The position numbers were made by a program, and so were the translations under genes. A stretch of 12,114 bases of DNA, from contig JBLKOW010000025.1 in the NCBI GenBank assembly GCA_047603135.1, positions 1 through 12,114 on the forward strand. The letters are read 5' to 3'. How positions within the stretch are numbered: position 1 is the first letter of the stretch; the number at the start of each line of letters is the position of its first letter. Below, in pieces: positions 5,861 to 12,112 of this stretch. Below the pieces are notes generated by a model. That model ran no database searches. It was given only the letters and a program-made list of their open reading frames with translations, and was not told the DNA's origin. The DNA comes from JACJVV01 sp047603135 (GTDB lineage Archaea > Nanobdellota > Nanobdellia > Woesearchaeales > JACJVV01).

Positions 5861-6862
5861 ATGTCATTAGAGGATGGATTACCACCTCCACCAAAAAATC
5901 ATCCTGCGGTTGCACCAATTGCGCCACCAAAAGTTTCTCCGCGTGTTATGCAAATCATTAGTGCATTATTTATCGTTCTTGTTGCGCTAGGAGTCTTTTT
6001 TGCATTAAGTTCAGGAAATGATGGAGAAGATTATGCGCTCAGTTATTCCATTTCAGTTCCACGTGATGTAATGGTGCAGGGTGATGCACTTGTATATGCT
6101 ATTCGCTATACTAACTGGGGAACAATTAAATCACATACTGCTGAGGTTAGTTATCGATTAATTGATGAAAACAGAGTTCCGGTGCATGAATGGCGAGATT
6201 CAGAGCGTATGACAAGTGTTGGCTACCGACAGCATCAAAAAGAAGTAGATATTCCTTCAGGAAGGTACGCAATCACTGTCGAGGTAAGTTATGGTAATAA
6301 TCAGCGAGAATCAGCAACAACTCAGTATTTTGAAATAATTCCAAGTGATGATACTCAAGCGTCTCCTACAGAAATTCCTTCTCTTGATGAACATTTCGAA
6401 ATAGATGAAAATGTTACTGATATGAATGAGACTACCGTTATGAATGAGACTGAAACAATAAATCAAACAACAATTGAAACAAATACAACTACCATTATGA
6501 ATGAATCAATAAATGAAGAACCTACGCCTCTAGCAAATGTTTCATCAGAGAATAATTCATCAGAAAACACATTAAGTATTGAGGAAAGTACAGATGAGGA
6601 ATTACAGCTTCTTGAACATGCGCTTGACATTGTTGAAACAGATCCGCAAGGTGCAGCTGATATTTGTTATGAACTTAAAACACGCGATAGTTGTTTAGCA
6701 AAACTCTCGGAAAAGATGGTTAATGCTGTATTTTGTGAGGACATTCTTACCCAAACGAAAGCAGACAATTGCTTTTTACTCTATGTAACGAAAACACAGA
6801 ACTATGAAATATGTGAGAATATTGTGCATGAGACTTTGAAAAAGACATGTGAAAATTCTTAA
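5861..6862 (+). CDS. Membrane-anchored glycoprotein-like partner with C-x11-C repeats
   Basis: The ATG immediately follows the stop of the upstream gene, and GGGGGTGA just before it can serve as a ribosome-binding site, so the two are co-translated from one message. The 333-residue protein has a short Pro-rich cytoplasmic N-terminus, one membrane span at about 29-50, and a beta-rich domain (58-160; SISVPRDVMVQGDALVYAIR, GRYAITVEVSYG) resembling its neighbour's. A Asn/Thr/Glu-rich linker (about 183-235) with roughly nine N-x-S/T sequons follows. The C-terminal helical region has cysteines at 269/278, 292/304 and 318/330; the last two are C-x11-C pairs with the same 26-residue period. The linker is probably N-glycosylated outside the cell. 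It lacks the eight-Cys module of the first protein. The two may form a heteromeric surface complex (inference). The end overlaps the convergent kinase gene by four bases. Confidence 0.75.
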   Translation: MSLEDGLPPPPKNHPAVAPIAPPKVSPRVMQIISALFIVLVALGVFFALSSGNDGEDYALSYSISVPRDVMVQGDALVYAIRYTNWGTIKSHTAEVSYRLIDENRVPVHEWRDSERMTSVGYRQHQKEVDIPSGRYAITVEVSYGNNQRESATTQYFEIIPSDDTQASPTEIPSLDEHFEIDENVTDMNETTVMNETETINQTTIETNTTTIMNESINEEPTPLANVSSENNSSENTLSIEESTDEELQLLEHALDIVETDPQGAADICYELKTRDSCLAKLSEKMVNAVFCEDILTQTKADNCFLLYVTKTQNYEICENIVHETLKKTCENS

Positions 6863-7668
6863 AGATTTTTGAGAAGCACTGCCCCTCTGCATGCTGCATG
6901 AGGAATACTGGAAGACCTAACATTTAATTTCTTAAGGGTATGTGGGTAAATATATTTTTGTGCCGTTTTCATCATTTCTTCTTCGAAAAGTCCAAATGAT
7001 CTGCTAATATTCCCACCAAAAATAACATACTCAGGATCGAGGGTTTGCACAACTGTTGCAAGCATTTTCCCAAGATTTTTTCCATATTGTTTTACTATGC
7101 GTGTGTATTTTACATCTTTGAGAAGTGCTTTTTGCATAGCATCTTTTGGTTCGATTTTATAATTACCTAAAAAGAATTTTTTAGAGGTAGCATCTTCAAG
7201 AGTTGCTTTTTCAAAAGGAATGTGTCCTATTTCACCACCAATACCTGTGCTTCCTGTATGCAACTTTCCATGAATAACGATGCCACATCCAAGGCCAGTT
7301 CCAAGGGTAATTCCAACTACGGTCTTGTCAAGAAGATTGTTTTCATATGCTTCGCCAAGCGCAAAACAATTCGCATCATTTTCTACTTTACATGGGATTC
7401 CAAACTTACTCATTACCTCATGTGCAATATCTACATTATCCCATCCGGGAATATTTGGTGCAAAGTGTACTTTTCCATTGTCAATAGGTGCGGGAAATCC
7501 TATACCTATAAAAGTAACCTCTGGATATTTCTTAAGTAAACTGTGAACAACACTGAAAACAGTTTGTTTTGTGGCAGGTTTAAGAACAAACTTGTGGTCA
7601 ATAACTGTATCTCCATCAACAACAATTGCTTCAGTCTTTGTTCCGCCACAATCAATACCAATTTCCAT
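6859..7668 (-). CDS. ROK-family sugar kinase lacking the zinc motif
   Basis: This 269-residue ASKHA-fold kinase shows the phosphate-1 motif DCGGTKTEA (residues 6-14), the catalytic aspartate D98 in VENDANCFALGE, the phosphate-2 GITLGTGLGCG (119-129), and the GGEIGH motif (144-149) whose Glu and His contact the sugar in ROK enzymes. It ends with the adenosine-motif-like VIFGGNIS. It should phosphorylate glucose or an N-acetylated hexose with ATP; the substrate cannot be read from sequence. After GEIGHIPFE the usual CxCGxxGCxE zinc cluster is absent, replaced by a polar stretch without cysteines, so the protein belongs to the zinc-free subset or has lost the site. It is slightly shorter than the usual ~300 residues. 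It is convergent with the cysteine-repeat operon, with stops overlapping on TTAA. Confidence 0.87.
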   Translation of the reverse strand: MEIGIDCGGTKTEAIVVDGDTVIDHKFVLKPATKQTVFSVVHSLLKKYPEVTFIGIGFPAPIDNGKVHFAPNIPGWDNVDIAHEVMSKFGIPCKVENDANCFALGEAYENNLLDKTVVGITLGTGLGCGIVIHGKLHTGSTGIGGEIGHIPFEKATLEDATSKKFFLGNYKIEPKDAMQKALLKDVKYTRIVKQYGKNLGKMLATVVQTLDPEYVIFGGNISRSFGLFEEEMMKTAQKYIYPHTLKKLNVRSSSIPHAACRGAVLLKNL

Positions 7669-7690
7669 ACCTATACTTGGGTGTACATCT

Positions 7691-7697
7691 ATTTAAA
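7691..7697 (-). promoter_or_regulatory. TATA-like box of the ROK kinase gene
   Basis: TTTAAAT on the minus strand lies about 26 bp upstream of the ATG at 7668. No ribosome-binding site is seen, so the message is probably leaderless. Confidence 0.45.
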
Positions 7698-7714
7698 GGT
7701 TTGTGATAAATAGT

Positions 7715-7813
7715 CAAGGACAAATATAAATTGTAAATTATGTAACTCTTTTGTCTTTGGCTATTTAGTAAACGACTATTTTCATTACAAAATATTTATG
7801 TCGTTTACTAAAA
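7715..7813 (+). repeat. ~97-bp direct repeat, copy A (two-hairpin unit)
   Basis: Copy A aligns over its full length with copy B at 7931-8027, differing at roughly 15 % of positions by eye; the final 27 bases (ATTACAAAATATTTATGTCG through TTTACTA) are identical. It holds two consecutive inverted repeats: CAAGGACAAA with TTTGTCTTTG, and a perfect 13-bp pair TTTAGTAAACGAC (7764-7776) with GTCGTTTACTAAA (7800-7812). An ATATTTAT at 7792-7799 is 24-25 bp upstream of the structured element at 7819 and could be its TATA box. Copies A and B and the structured element fill much of the 436-bp gene-free region 7669-8104, which has no convincing ORF. Confidence 0.7.
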
Positions 7814-7818
7814 TATAA

Positions 7819-7899
7819 GTAAAAAGTCTACTTTGCCAAGTGAGGCGATGTGTTTCTTATCAAAAAACACAAGTTCGCCGTGCAAGTCAGACTTTTTAT
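7819..7899 (+). repeat. 81-nt structured element, copy 1 (candidate ncRNA or MITE)
   Basis: The sequence folds on itself almost end to end: 7819-7828 (GTAAAAAGTC) with 7890-7899, ACTTTGC (7830-7836) with GCAAGT (7882-7887, one bulged T), GGCGA (7844-7848) with TCGCC (7875-7879), and TGTGTTT (7849-7855) with AAACACA (7865-7871), around a 9-nt loop. A second copy at 11457-11538 shares the first 19 bases exactly, AAGTTCGCCGTG, and the closing GACTTTTTA, while the apical part has diverged. Conserved ends with a varying loop suit either a structured RNA or a hairpin-ended non-autonomous element. It lacks box C/D motifs and no known family is recognised. It is preceded at the right distance by a TATA-like box. 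Confidence 0.65.
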
Positions 7900-7930
7900 G
7901 TGCATTTTAGATAAGAATTAATGAAATACT

Positions 7931-8027
7931 CAAAGACAAATATAAACTGTAAATCTTGTAAACTATTTTGTCTTTAGTTATTTAGCAAACGGTCAATACT
8001 ATTACAAAATATTTATGTCGTTTACTA
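7931..8027 (+). repeat. ~97-bp direct repeat, copy B (two-hairpin unit)
   Basis: This is the partner of copy A, 31 bp beyond the structured element. The first inverted repeat is perfect over 9 bp (AAAGACAAA with TTTGTCTTT). The second is degraded on its left arm (TTAGCAAACG against CGTTTACTAA, one mismatch). Its TATA-like ATATTTAT (8011-8018) is retained but no structured element follows it. The position is just upstream of the promoter of the intact TA pair. Confidence 0.7.
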
Positions 8028-8062
8028 ATAGTTTGGTAAATACCTGTTTCATTTTAGAAATC

Positions 8063-8093
8063 TTTATATATAGTTTATTATGTATTAACTATA
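8063..8093 (+). promoter_or_regulatory. Promoter and inverted-repeat operator of the intact RHH/PemK pair
   Basis: TTTATATAT at 8063-8071 predicts transcription from about 8091. TATAGTT (8069-8075) and AACTATA (8087-8093) form a 7-bp inverted repeat with an 11-bp spacer that spans TATA box to transcript start, suitable for autorepression by the RHH antitoxin. An AGGTGAT ribosome-binding site follows at 8093-8099. Confidence 0.5.
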
Positions 8094-8104
8094 GGTGATA
8101 TATA

Positions 8105-8329
8105 ATGAATATAACAACTATTCAATTGGATAAGTCGTTAGTTGAGGCATTAAGGGAAGTTCGTGAATACCCTAGGCAAACCTATAATGATCTGATTATG
8201 CAGATGTTAAAAATATATAAAAGTTCCAAGAAAAATAATCAATATGACAAGTTCATTCATACAATTCAACGATCAAAAATGAATGAATTATGGGATAACA
8301 ATAATGATGAGGACTGGGATAATGTATAA
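8105..8329 (+). CDS. RHH/MazE-like antitoxin
   Basis: This 74-residue protein opens with the RHH strand NITTIQLDKSLVEALREVRE and helix PRQTYNDLIMQMLKIY. A charged linker follows, then a C-terminal segment (SKMNELWDNNNDEDWDNV) rich in Trp and acidic residues, the type of tail that plugs a PemK/MazF toxin. It is the first gene of a two-gene operon and overlaps the toxin start by 8 bp. The ribosome-binding site AGGTGAT ends five bases before the ATG. It is related in layout to the broken antitoxin at 3803-4202 but not close in sequence. Confidence 0.78.
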   Translation: MNITTIQLDKSLVEALREVREYPRQTYNDLIMQMLKIYKSSKKNNQYDKFIHTIQRSKMNELWDNNNDEDWDNV

Positions 8330-8627
8330 GTTTGGTGATATTGTTTTAGCAAAAGTTCAATTTACAGATACATTTGAAATAAAAAAGCGTCCAGCATTAG
8401 TGTTATTTGAGGAATATGGAAACATTGTAATAGCTGGTGTAACGAGCAATTGTGAGATGGATGGTATACCATTGACAAAAAAAGAGGGTGCAGTAAAAGA
8501 TAGCGTTATAAAACTTAACTATATTTTTACCGTTTCTTCTATTATGGTTGAGAAAGTATTATTTCAGATATCAGCACAGAAGAAAAAGATAGTATATGAT
8601 GAATTTATGAAAAGATTAAATATTTAA
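8322..8627 (+). CDS. PemK/MazF-family endoribonuclease toxin
   Basis: This is a 101-residue PemK/MazF (SH3-barrel) protein: KFGDIVLAKVQFTDTFEIKKRPALVL carries the family's GDIV-x-A start and the KxRPALV motif, followed by IVIAGVTSN, the strand leading to the conserved Thr/Ser. The remaining beta strands and C-terminal helix (ISAQKKKIVYDEFMKRL) are complete, giving normal length. The frame is open further upstream to an ATG at 8283, but those extra 13 residues lie inside the antitoxin and resemble nothing. The ATG at 8322 places the family's conserved start correctly. Toxins of this family cut mRNA at short sequences. Unlike the copy at 4175-4476, this one and its antitoxin are intact. Confidence 0.85.
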   Translation: MYKFGDIVLAKVQFTDTFEIKKRPALVLFEEYGNIVIAGVTSNCEMDGIPLTKKEGAVKDSVIKLNYIFTVSSIMVEKVLFQISAQKKKIVYDEFMKRLNI

Positions 8628-8664
8628 TAAAACTCCTTTCATTACCTACTCTAAAGCAGTAAAG

Positions 8665-8673
8665 TTTATTAAT
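8665..8673 (+). promoter_or_regulatory. TATA box of the glutaredoxin-like gene
   Basis: TTTATTAAT is centred 27 bp upstream of the ATG at 8696, predicting a leaderless message; no ribosome-binding site is seen. Confidence 0.5.
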
Positions 8674-8695
8674 CAGTACGTTTATTGTAGCTTGC

Positions 8696-8935
8696 ATGGC
8701 TAAGAAACCTAATGTTATTTTATATGGCACAGAAAAGTGTGTGTGGTCTGAAAAAATCCAGCACTTTCTTGAAGTGGAGGGCATCACAATCACGTTTAAG
8801 AACATAACTAAAGATCCTTCTGCATATCATGAAATGGCATCCCTTACTCAACAATTTTCACTTCCTGTTGTTGCACTTGATAAGAAATACGTTGTAGGAT
8901 ATAATTTAGCAGAAATACGGAAGTTATTTGTGTAA
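8696..8935 (+). CDS. Glutaredoxin/NrdH-like thioredoxin-fold protein with CxxS site
   Basis: This 79-residue protein has the minimal glutaredoxin fold: strand VILYGTEKC, the redox motif C15-V-W-S18, helix KIQHFLEVEG, strand ITFKNITKD, the cis-proline segment LPVVAL (P57) and the VVGYN turn with a final helix (LAEIRKLFV). The usual CxxC is CxxS, so it probably works by a monothiol mechanism, for example on mixed disulfides or with a protein partner, rather than as a classical dithiol reductase (family knowledge plus inference). It is one of the shortest forms, with no added domains. It ends exactly where the convergent rad50 gene ends. Confidence 0.85.
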   Translation: MAKKPNVILYGTEKCVWSEKIQHFLEVEGITITFKNITKDPSAYHEMASLTQQFSLPVVALDKKYVVGYNLAEIRKLFV

Positions 8936-11365
8936 TTATACTGTTCTGCTCTCGTGGTTTTGTTTCTCAATTCGTATGACGTTATCTACAAAACTCTCGA
9001 TCTTAGGTTCATGGCTTACGATAATAACTTGTTTCATTTGTAAGCGCTCAAGAACATCACGCATTTTATCCAGCTGTGTTGCACTAAATCCATCGGTTGG
9101 CTCATCAAGTATAATAATGTCGCGTGTTCTTACTTCTTGTGTCAAATCATTTATTACTTTATTTAGGGCGAGTCTATACGCAAGTGCAATTGCAGTTTTT
9201 TCTCCTCCGCTAAGATTGATAACATCAATATCATGGCCGTTTTGCTGGACTAATGGAGAAAATGTGTCGTCAAGCTGAGCAGTGATAAGCTCATCTTCAA
9301 TAAGTATGTCAAACCATTCTTGAAAAAGCCCACTAAATTCGCGGTAAATTGTTGCAAAATAATTCTTCTCAATAACTACTGCAATATTCATAAATGAATT
9401 TTCAATCCAGTGTATATACTGTTTCTTTTGGTGCAATTGCTTTTGTTTTTGTGCAAGTTCTTTGAGCTCATTTTCGATGCGCTCAAACTCTTCTTTTCGC
9501 GCTAAAATACGTGCATTTTTCTCAGCAATCCTAATATCTTGTTCTTTTAAATCGCGATCAAGCAACCTAAGCTTTTCCTCTGACTGTTTTGCGCGTATTT
9601 CAATATCAGCAAATTCTTTTGCTTGTTCATCAACGTTTTTCTTTCGACTTTCTAAATCGGTAATTTGTTTTTGTAATTGTTCTTTATCATGTTTAAGACG
9701 ACTAAGTTGGTCTTCTTTTTCTTTACGAATGGTAAGGGCAGTGATATAATTGGTGATTTTAGCAAGGCTCTCCTTTTTAGTTTCCAATTCTTTATCCTTT
9801 TCCTTAATACGTGAATCACTGCTTTTTTCTTTTTGCATTATAATTTCTTCTAAATCTTTTTCCATTTGTGCAATCTCTTTTTCACAGACCGCTATTTCTT
9901 CGAATGCATGATTAATGTTATCCATTTCTCGTGTTAATTCATTGTGTTTTTGCTGGATATCCTGTAAACTCTGTAGAGTTTTTTTTACACTTTGTTGTTC
10001 ATTCATGAGCTGTGCTTGTTTTTTCTCAAGAGCATTCTTTTCTGCAAGCAATACATTCTTTGCTTCAGTTTTTGCTTCGACTATACCTTTTTTATGTGTA
10101 TGATCAACTCCCTGTAAACAAAGTGGGCATGTGTCAAGTTCACTAAGACGCGATTTAATTTCATCTGCTGATTTTATATTTTCATTAATTCTTGCTTTTC
10201 GTGTTTCAAAACTAAGCAACTTTTGCTGAAGTTCTTCTAGGCGCTGTGTGTATGGCTCTTTTTTCTCAAGCTCTTTTGCATACTGGGCACTTTTCTTTTC
10301 CATCTCTTCACGCCCAGCAACTTTTTTCTTTAACAATACTAATTTTTCCCGTGAATTTGCTAGGTTTTTACTTAGGAGTATTTCTCGTTCACGAAGTGTT
10401 GCACGTACTTCACGTAAATTATCAAGCGTTTTCATTAATTCAGTAACTTCTTTTTCAAGTGTATCTTTCTGCGATATATCAACTTTAGTAAGTGGATGTT
10501 CATCAAGTAATCGTTCAACCTGAGCAATATTATTAGCGACAGCAACATCTTGAGAATATATTGTTTTAAGTGCAGAATCATACTTCGTTATTTCGCGCTG
10601 TAACTCAAAGAATTCACGCAGTTTTTTAAGCAATATTTCAGATTCTTTCGCATACTCATCACGATCTTTTTTATGCAAGGCACGTTTTTCAATGAGCGCG
10701 GTAACCACATCAGTTTCTTCATTAATGACCTCAATAAGGGATTCTTTTCGCTCTTTTCGTTCGTTTGTATATGCAAGACTGCCTTCAAGAACTTTCACCT
10801 GGTCCTTTAAGCGTTTCATAATTACTTGTGCATTCTCACGAATTCGTTTATACTTATCAATTCCAAATGCTTTTCGCAGTGTGTCAATACGCTCTTCACT
10901 ACTATCAAAAATAATACGTTTCATATCTTCTTGTGGGGTATACACTGTATATCGATAAAGCATACTTCGTTTACTAATTAATTCGTGGGGGTATCCAAGT
11001 AATTTCATGATGGTTGCTTTGAGCTCAACAGGTGCAACATCCTTTTTTACTCCATTAATAATTATGTGGCTTGATTCTTGTGATATTGAACTCTTTTTCT
11101 GTTTTAGAATACGTGTAATAATAATCTCTTTTCCATCGATTTCACAGCATAGTTCAATAGTACCTTTAGTAGTGCCCGTTCGAAGTAGACTTGAACCAGA
11201 TAATTCTCCTTTAATAATTCCAAAGAGGCCAAATTCTATAGCAAGAAGTATTGTTGACTTTCCAGCCCCAATATCGCCTGAAAGTAGAACACTTCCCTGT
11301 GGAAAGTCAATACGTGTGTCAACATAACTTCGTATGTTATGTAAGTGAATCCATCTAATCAGCAT
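8936..11365 (-). CDS. rad50: Rad50 double-strand-break repair ATPase
   Basis: This 809-residue protein is a complete SMC-like Rad50. The N-terminal half-ATPase has Walker A GDIGAGKST (30-38) and a Q-loop around TPQED (143-147). Residues ~170-400 form a coiled coil. The zinc hook is CPLC (413-416), through which two Rad50 molecules join. The return coiled coil covers ~420-650. The C-terminal half has the signature NLSGGEKTA (717-725), Walker B IIILDEPTD (750-758) and the H-loop SHE (784-786). Rad50 works with the Mre11 nuclease to tether and resect DNA ends. In many archaea mre11, herA and nurA are adjacent, but no mre11 is seen here: the neighbours are a glutaredoxin-like gene and dps. It is somewhat shorter than the usual ~880 residues, which implies shorter coiled coils. 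Confidence 0.93.
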   Translation of the reverse strand: MLIRWIHLHNIRSYVDTRIDFPQGSVLLSGDIGAGKSTILLAIEFGLFGIIKGELSGSSLLRTGTTKGTIELCCEIDGKEIIITRILKQKKSSISQESSHIIINGVKKDVAPVELKATIMKLLGYPHELISKRSMLYRYTVYTPQEDMKRIIFDSSEERIDTLRKAFGIDKYKRIRENAQVIMKRLKDQVKVLEGSLAYTNERKERKESLIEVINEETDVVTALIEKRALHKKDRDEYAKESEILLKKLREFFELQREITKYDSALKTIYSQDVAVANNIAQVERLLDEHPLTKVDISQKDTLEKEVTELMKTLDNLREVRATLREREILLSKNLANSREKLVLLKKKVAGREEMEKKSAQYAKELEKKEPYTQRLEELQQKLLSFETRKARINENIKSADEIKSRLSELDTCPLCLQGVDHTHKKGIVEAKTEAKNVLLAEKNALEKKQAQLMNEQQSVKKTLQSLQDIQQKHNELTREMDNINHAFEEIAVCEKEIAQMEKDLEEIIMQKEKSSDSRIKEKDKELETKKESLAKITNYITALTIRKEKEDQLSRLKHDKEQLQKQITDLESRKKNVDEQAKEFADIEIRAKQSEEKLRLLDRDLKEQDIRIAEKNARILARKEEFERIENELKELAQKQKQLHQKKQYIHWIENSFMNIAVVIEKNYFATIYREFSGLFQEWFDILIEDELITAQLDDTFSPLVQQNGHDIDVINLSGGEKTAIALAYRLALNKVINDLTQEVRTRDIIILDEPTDGFSATQLDKMRDVLERLQMKQVIIVSHEPKIESFVDNVIRIEKQNHESRTV

Positions 11366-11385
11366 ATAGTAACAATCCTTATTGA

Positions 11386-11393
11386 TTATATAA
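11386..11393 (-). promoter_or_regulatory. TATA box of rad50
   Basis: TTATATAA is centred about 25 bp upstream of the ATG at 11365, predicting a start of transcription at or very near the start codon. An AAGGAT sequence lies upstream of the ATG but probably outside the transcript. Confidence 0.5.
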
Positions 11394-11456
11394 GCATTAT
11401 TGTAGTAAATGTCTTATGCTAAAGGTAGGGTAAGACTGACTATATTAAAAACGAAA

Positions 11457-11538
11457 GTAAAAAGTCTACTTTGCCCACTTTTGCAATGTGTTTTTATAAA
11501 GAGACATATAAGTTCGCCGTGTAAGCTTGACTTTTTAC
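11457..11538 (+). repeat. 82-nt structured element, copy 2 (candidate ncRNA or MITE)
   Basis: The outer stem is a perfect 10 bp: GTAAAAAGTC (11457-11466) with GACTTTTTAC (11529-11538). CTT pairs with AAG inside it. The apical part can form ATGTGT (11486-11491) with ACATAT (11504-11509) including a G-U pair, in the place where copy 1 has TGTGTTT/AAACACA. The outer closing pair is G-C here and G-U in copy 1. Sequence identity to copy 1 is concentrated in the first 19 bases, AAGTTCGCCGTG and GACTTTTTA. It lies in the 249-bp region between the divergent rad50 and dps genes; an AT-rich TATA-like stretch (11440-11449) is upstream but its spacing is poorer than for copy 1. Confidence 0.65.
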
Positions 11539-11587
11539 CTTCACATCTATTTCCTAACCAAACACTAATAATTATCTTACACAATAC

Positions 11588-11594
11588 TTATATA
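11588..11594 (+). promoter_or_regulatory. TATA box of dps
   Basis: TTATATA predicts transcription from about 11616. This is just after the first possible ATG (11615), so that codon is probably not in the message, and just before the ribosome-binding site GGTGAT at 11617-11622. Confidence 0.55.
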
Positions 11595-11626
11595 CAACCT
11601 TCTTTTAACGTTCAATGGTGATATTT

Positions 11627-12112
11627 ATGAATGGAATCGATGAAAAAAACCGAAAACGTGTATCTGAAGCAATTGAAAAGTTGTTAGCAGATACGTATGC
11701 ATTGTTTTTAAAAACTCAAAATTACCACTGGAATGTATCTGGTGATGATTTTAATGACTTGCATGAAATGTACGAGAAACAATACACTGAAATGTTTACT
11801 GCAATTGATGAACTTGCTGAGCGTATTCGTATGCTTGGTTTTCGAGTTCCAGGAACATTTGAGCGATTTAATGCAGTAACTTCTATTAGCCCAGGAAACG
11901 CTGAACTCGATACAGAAGCAATGACAGTTGATCTTGCAGATTCACATGGTGCTATTATTAAAGCAATTCGTGAAGTTGCAAAGATTGCTCATGAATGTGG
12001 TGACTTTGGAACGGTTGATTTCTTATCTGATAGACTGCAAGCGCATGAAAAGTTTTTATGGATGCTTCGCACGAAAACGTCAACTGATAACAGCAAACCA
12101 CTCATAGAATAA
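11627..12112 (+). CDS. dps: Dps family ferritin-like DNA-protection protein
   Basis: This 161-residue four-helix protein carries the Dps dinuclear iron site between subunits: H34 (in QNYHWNV), H46 (in LHEMYEKQY), D61 and E65 (in AIDELAERI). The spacings match H51/H63/D78/E82 of E. coli Dps. The segment NYHWNVSGDDFNDLHEMYEK is the standard Dps/Dpr signature. It should assemble into a 12-mer that oxidises Fe(II) with peroxide, stores iron and shields DNA during oxidative or starvation stress. An in-frame ATG at 11615 exists, but GGTGAT at 11617-11622 is correctly spaced for the ATG at 11627 and the TATA box also favours it. The C-terminal tail (TSTDNSKPLIE) is short and acidic/polar. It is divergent from rad50. 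Confidence 0.9.
   Translation: MNGIDEKNRKRVSEAIEKLLADTYALFLKTQNYHWNVSGDDFNDLHEMYEKQYTEMFTAIDELAERIRMLGFRVPGTFERFNAVTSISPGNAELDTEAMTVDLADSHGAIIKAIREVAKIAHECGDFGTVDFLSDRLQAHEKFLWMLRTKTSTDNSKPLIE

Noticed and set aside
7871..7880. AAGTTCGCCG in the structured element as a tRNA T-loop
   Set aside because: No acceptor, D-arm or anticodon arm can be drawn around it, and the conserved outer stem is incompatible with a cloverleaf.
7715..8027. CRISPR array
   Set aside because: Only two repeats, of ~97 bp, with a structured repeat element between them rather than spacers; no cas genes in the window.
8283..8321. Upstream start for the PemK toxin at 8283
   Set aside because: The extra 13 residues are frame-shifted antitoxin sequence with no family resemblance; the start at 8322 matches the normal PemK N-terminus.
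9462..11327. Several plus-strand ORFs of 62-106 codons opposite rad50
   Set aside because: They are antisense shadows of the coiled-coil coding strand, Ser/Phe/Cys-rich, with no promoter or ribosome-binding site and no family features.
11615..11626. Upstream ATG for dps
   Set aside because: It overlaps the ribosome-binding site of the next ATG and lies at or before the predicted transcript start.
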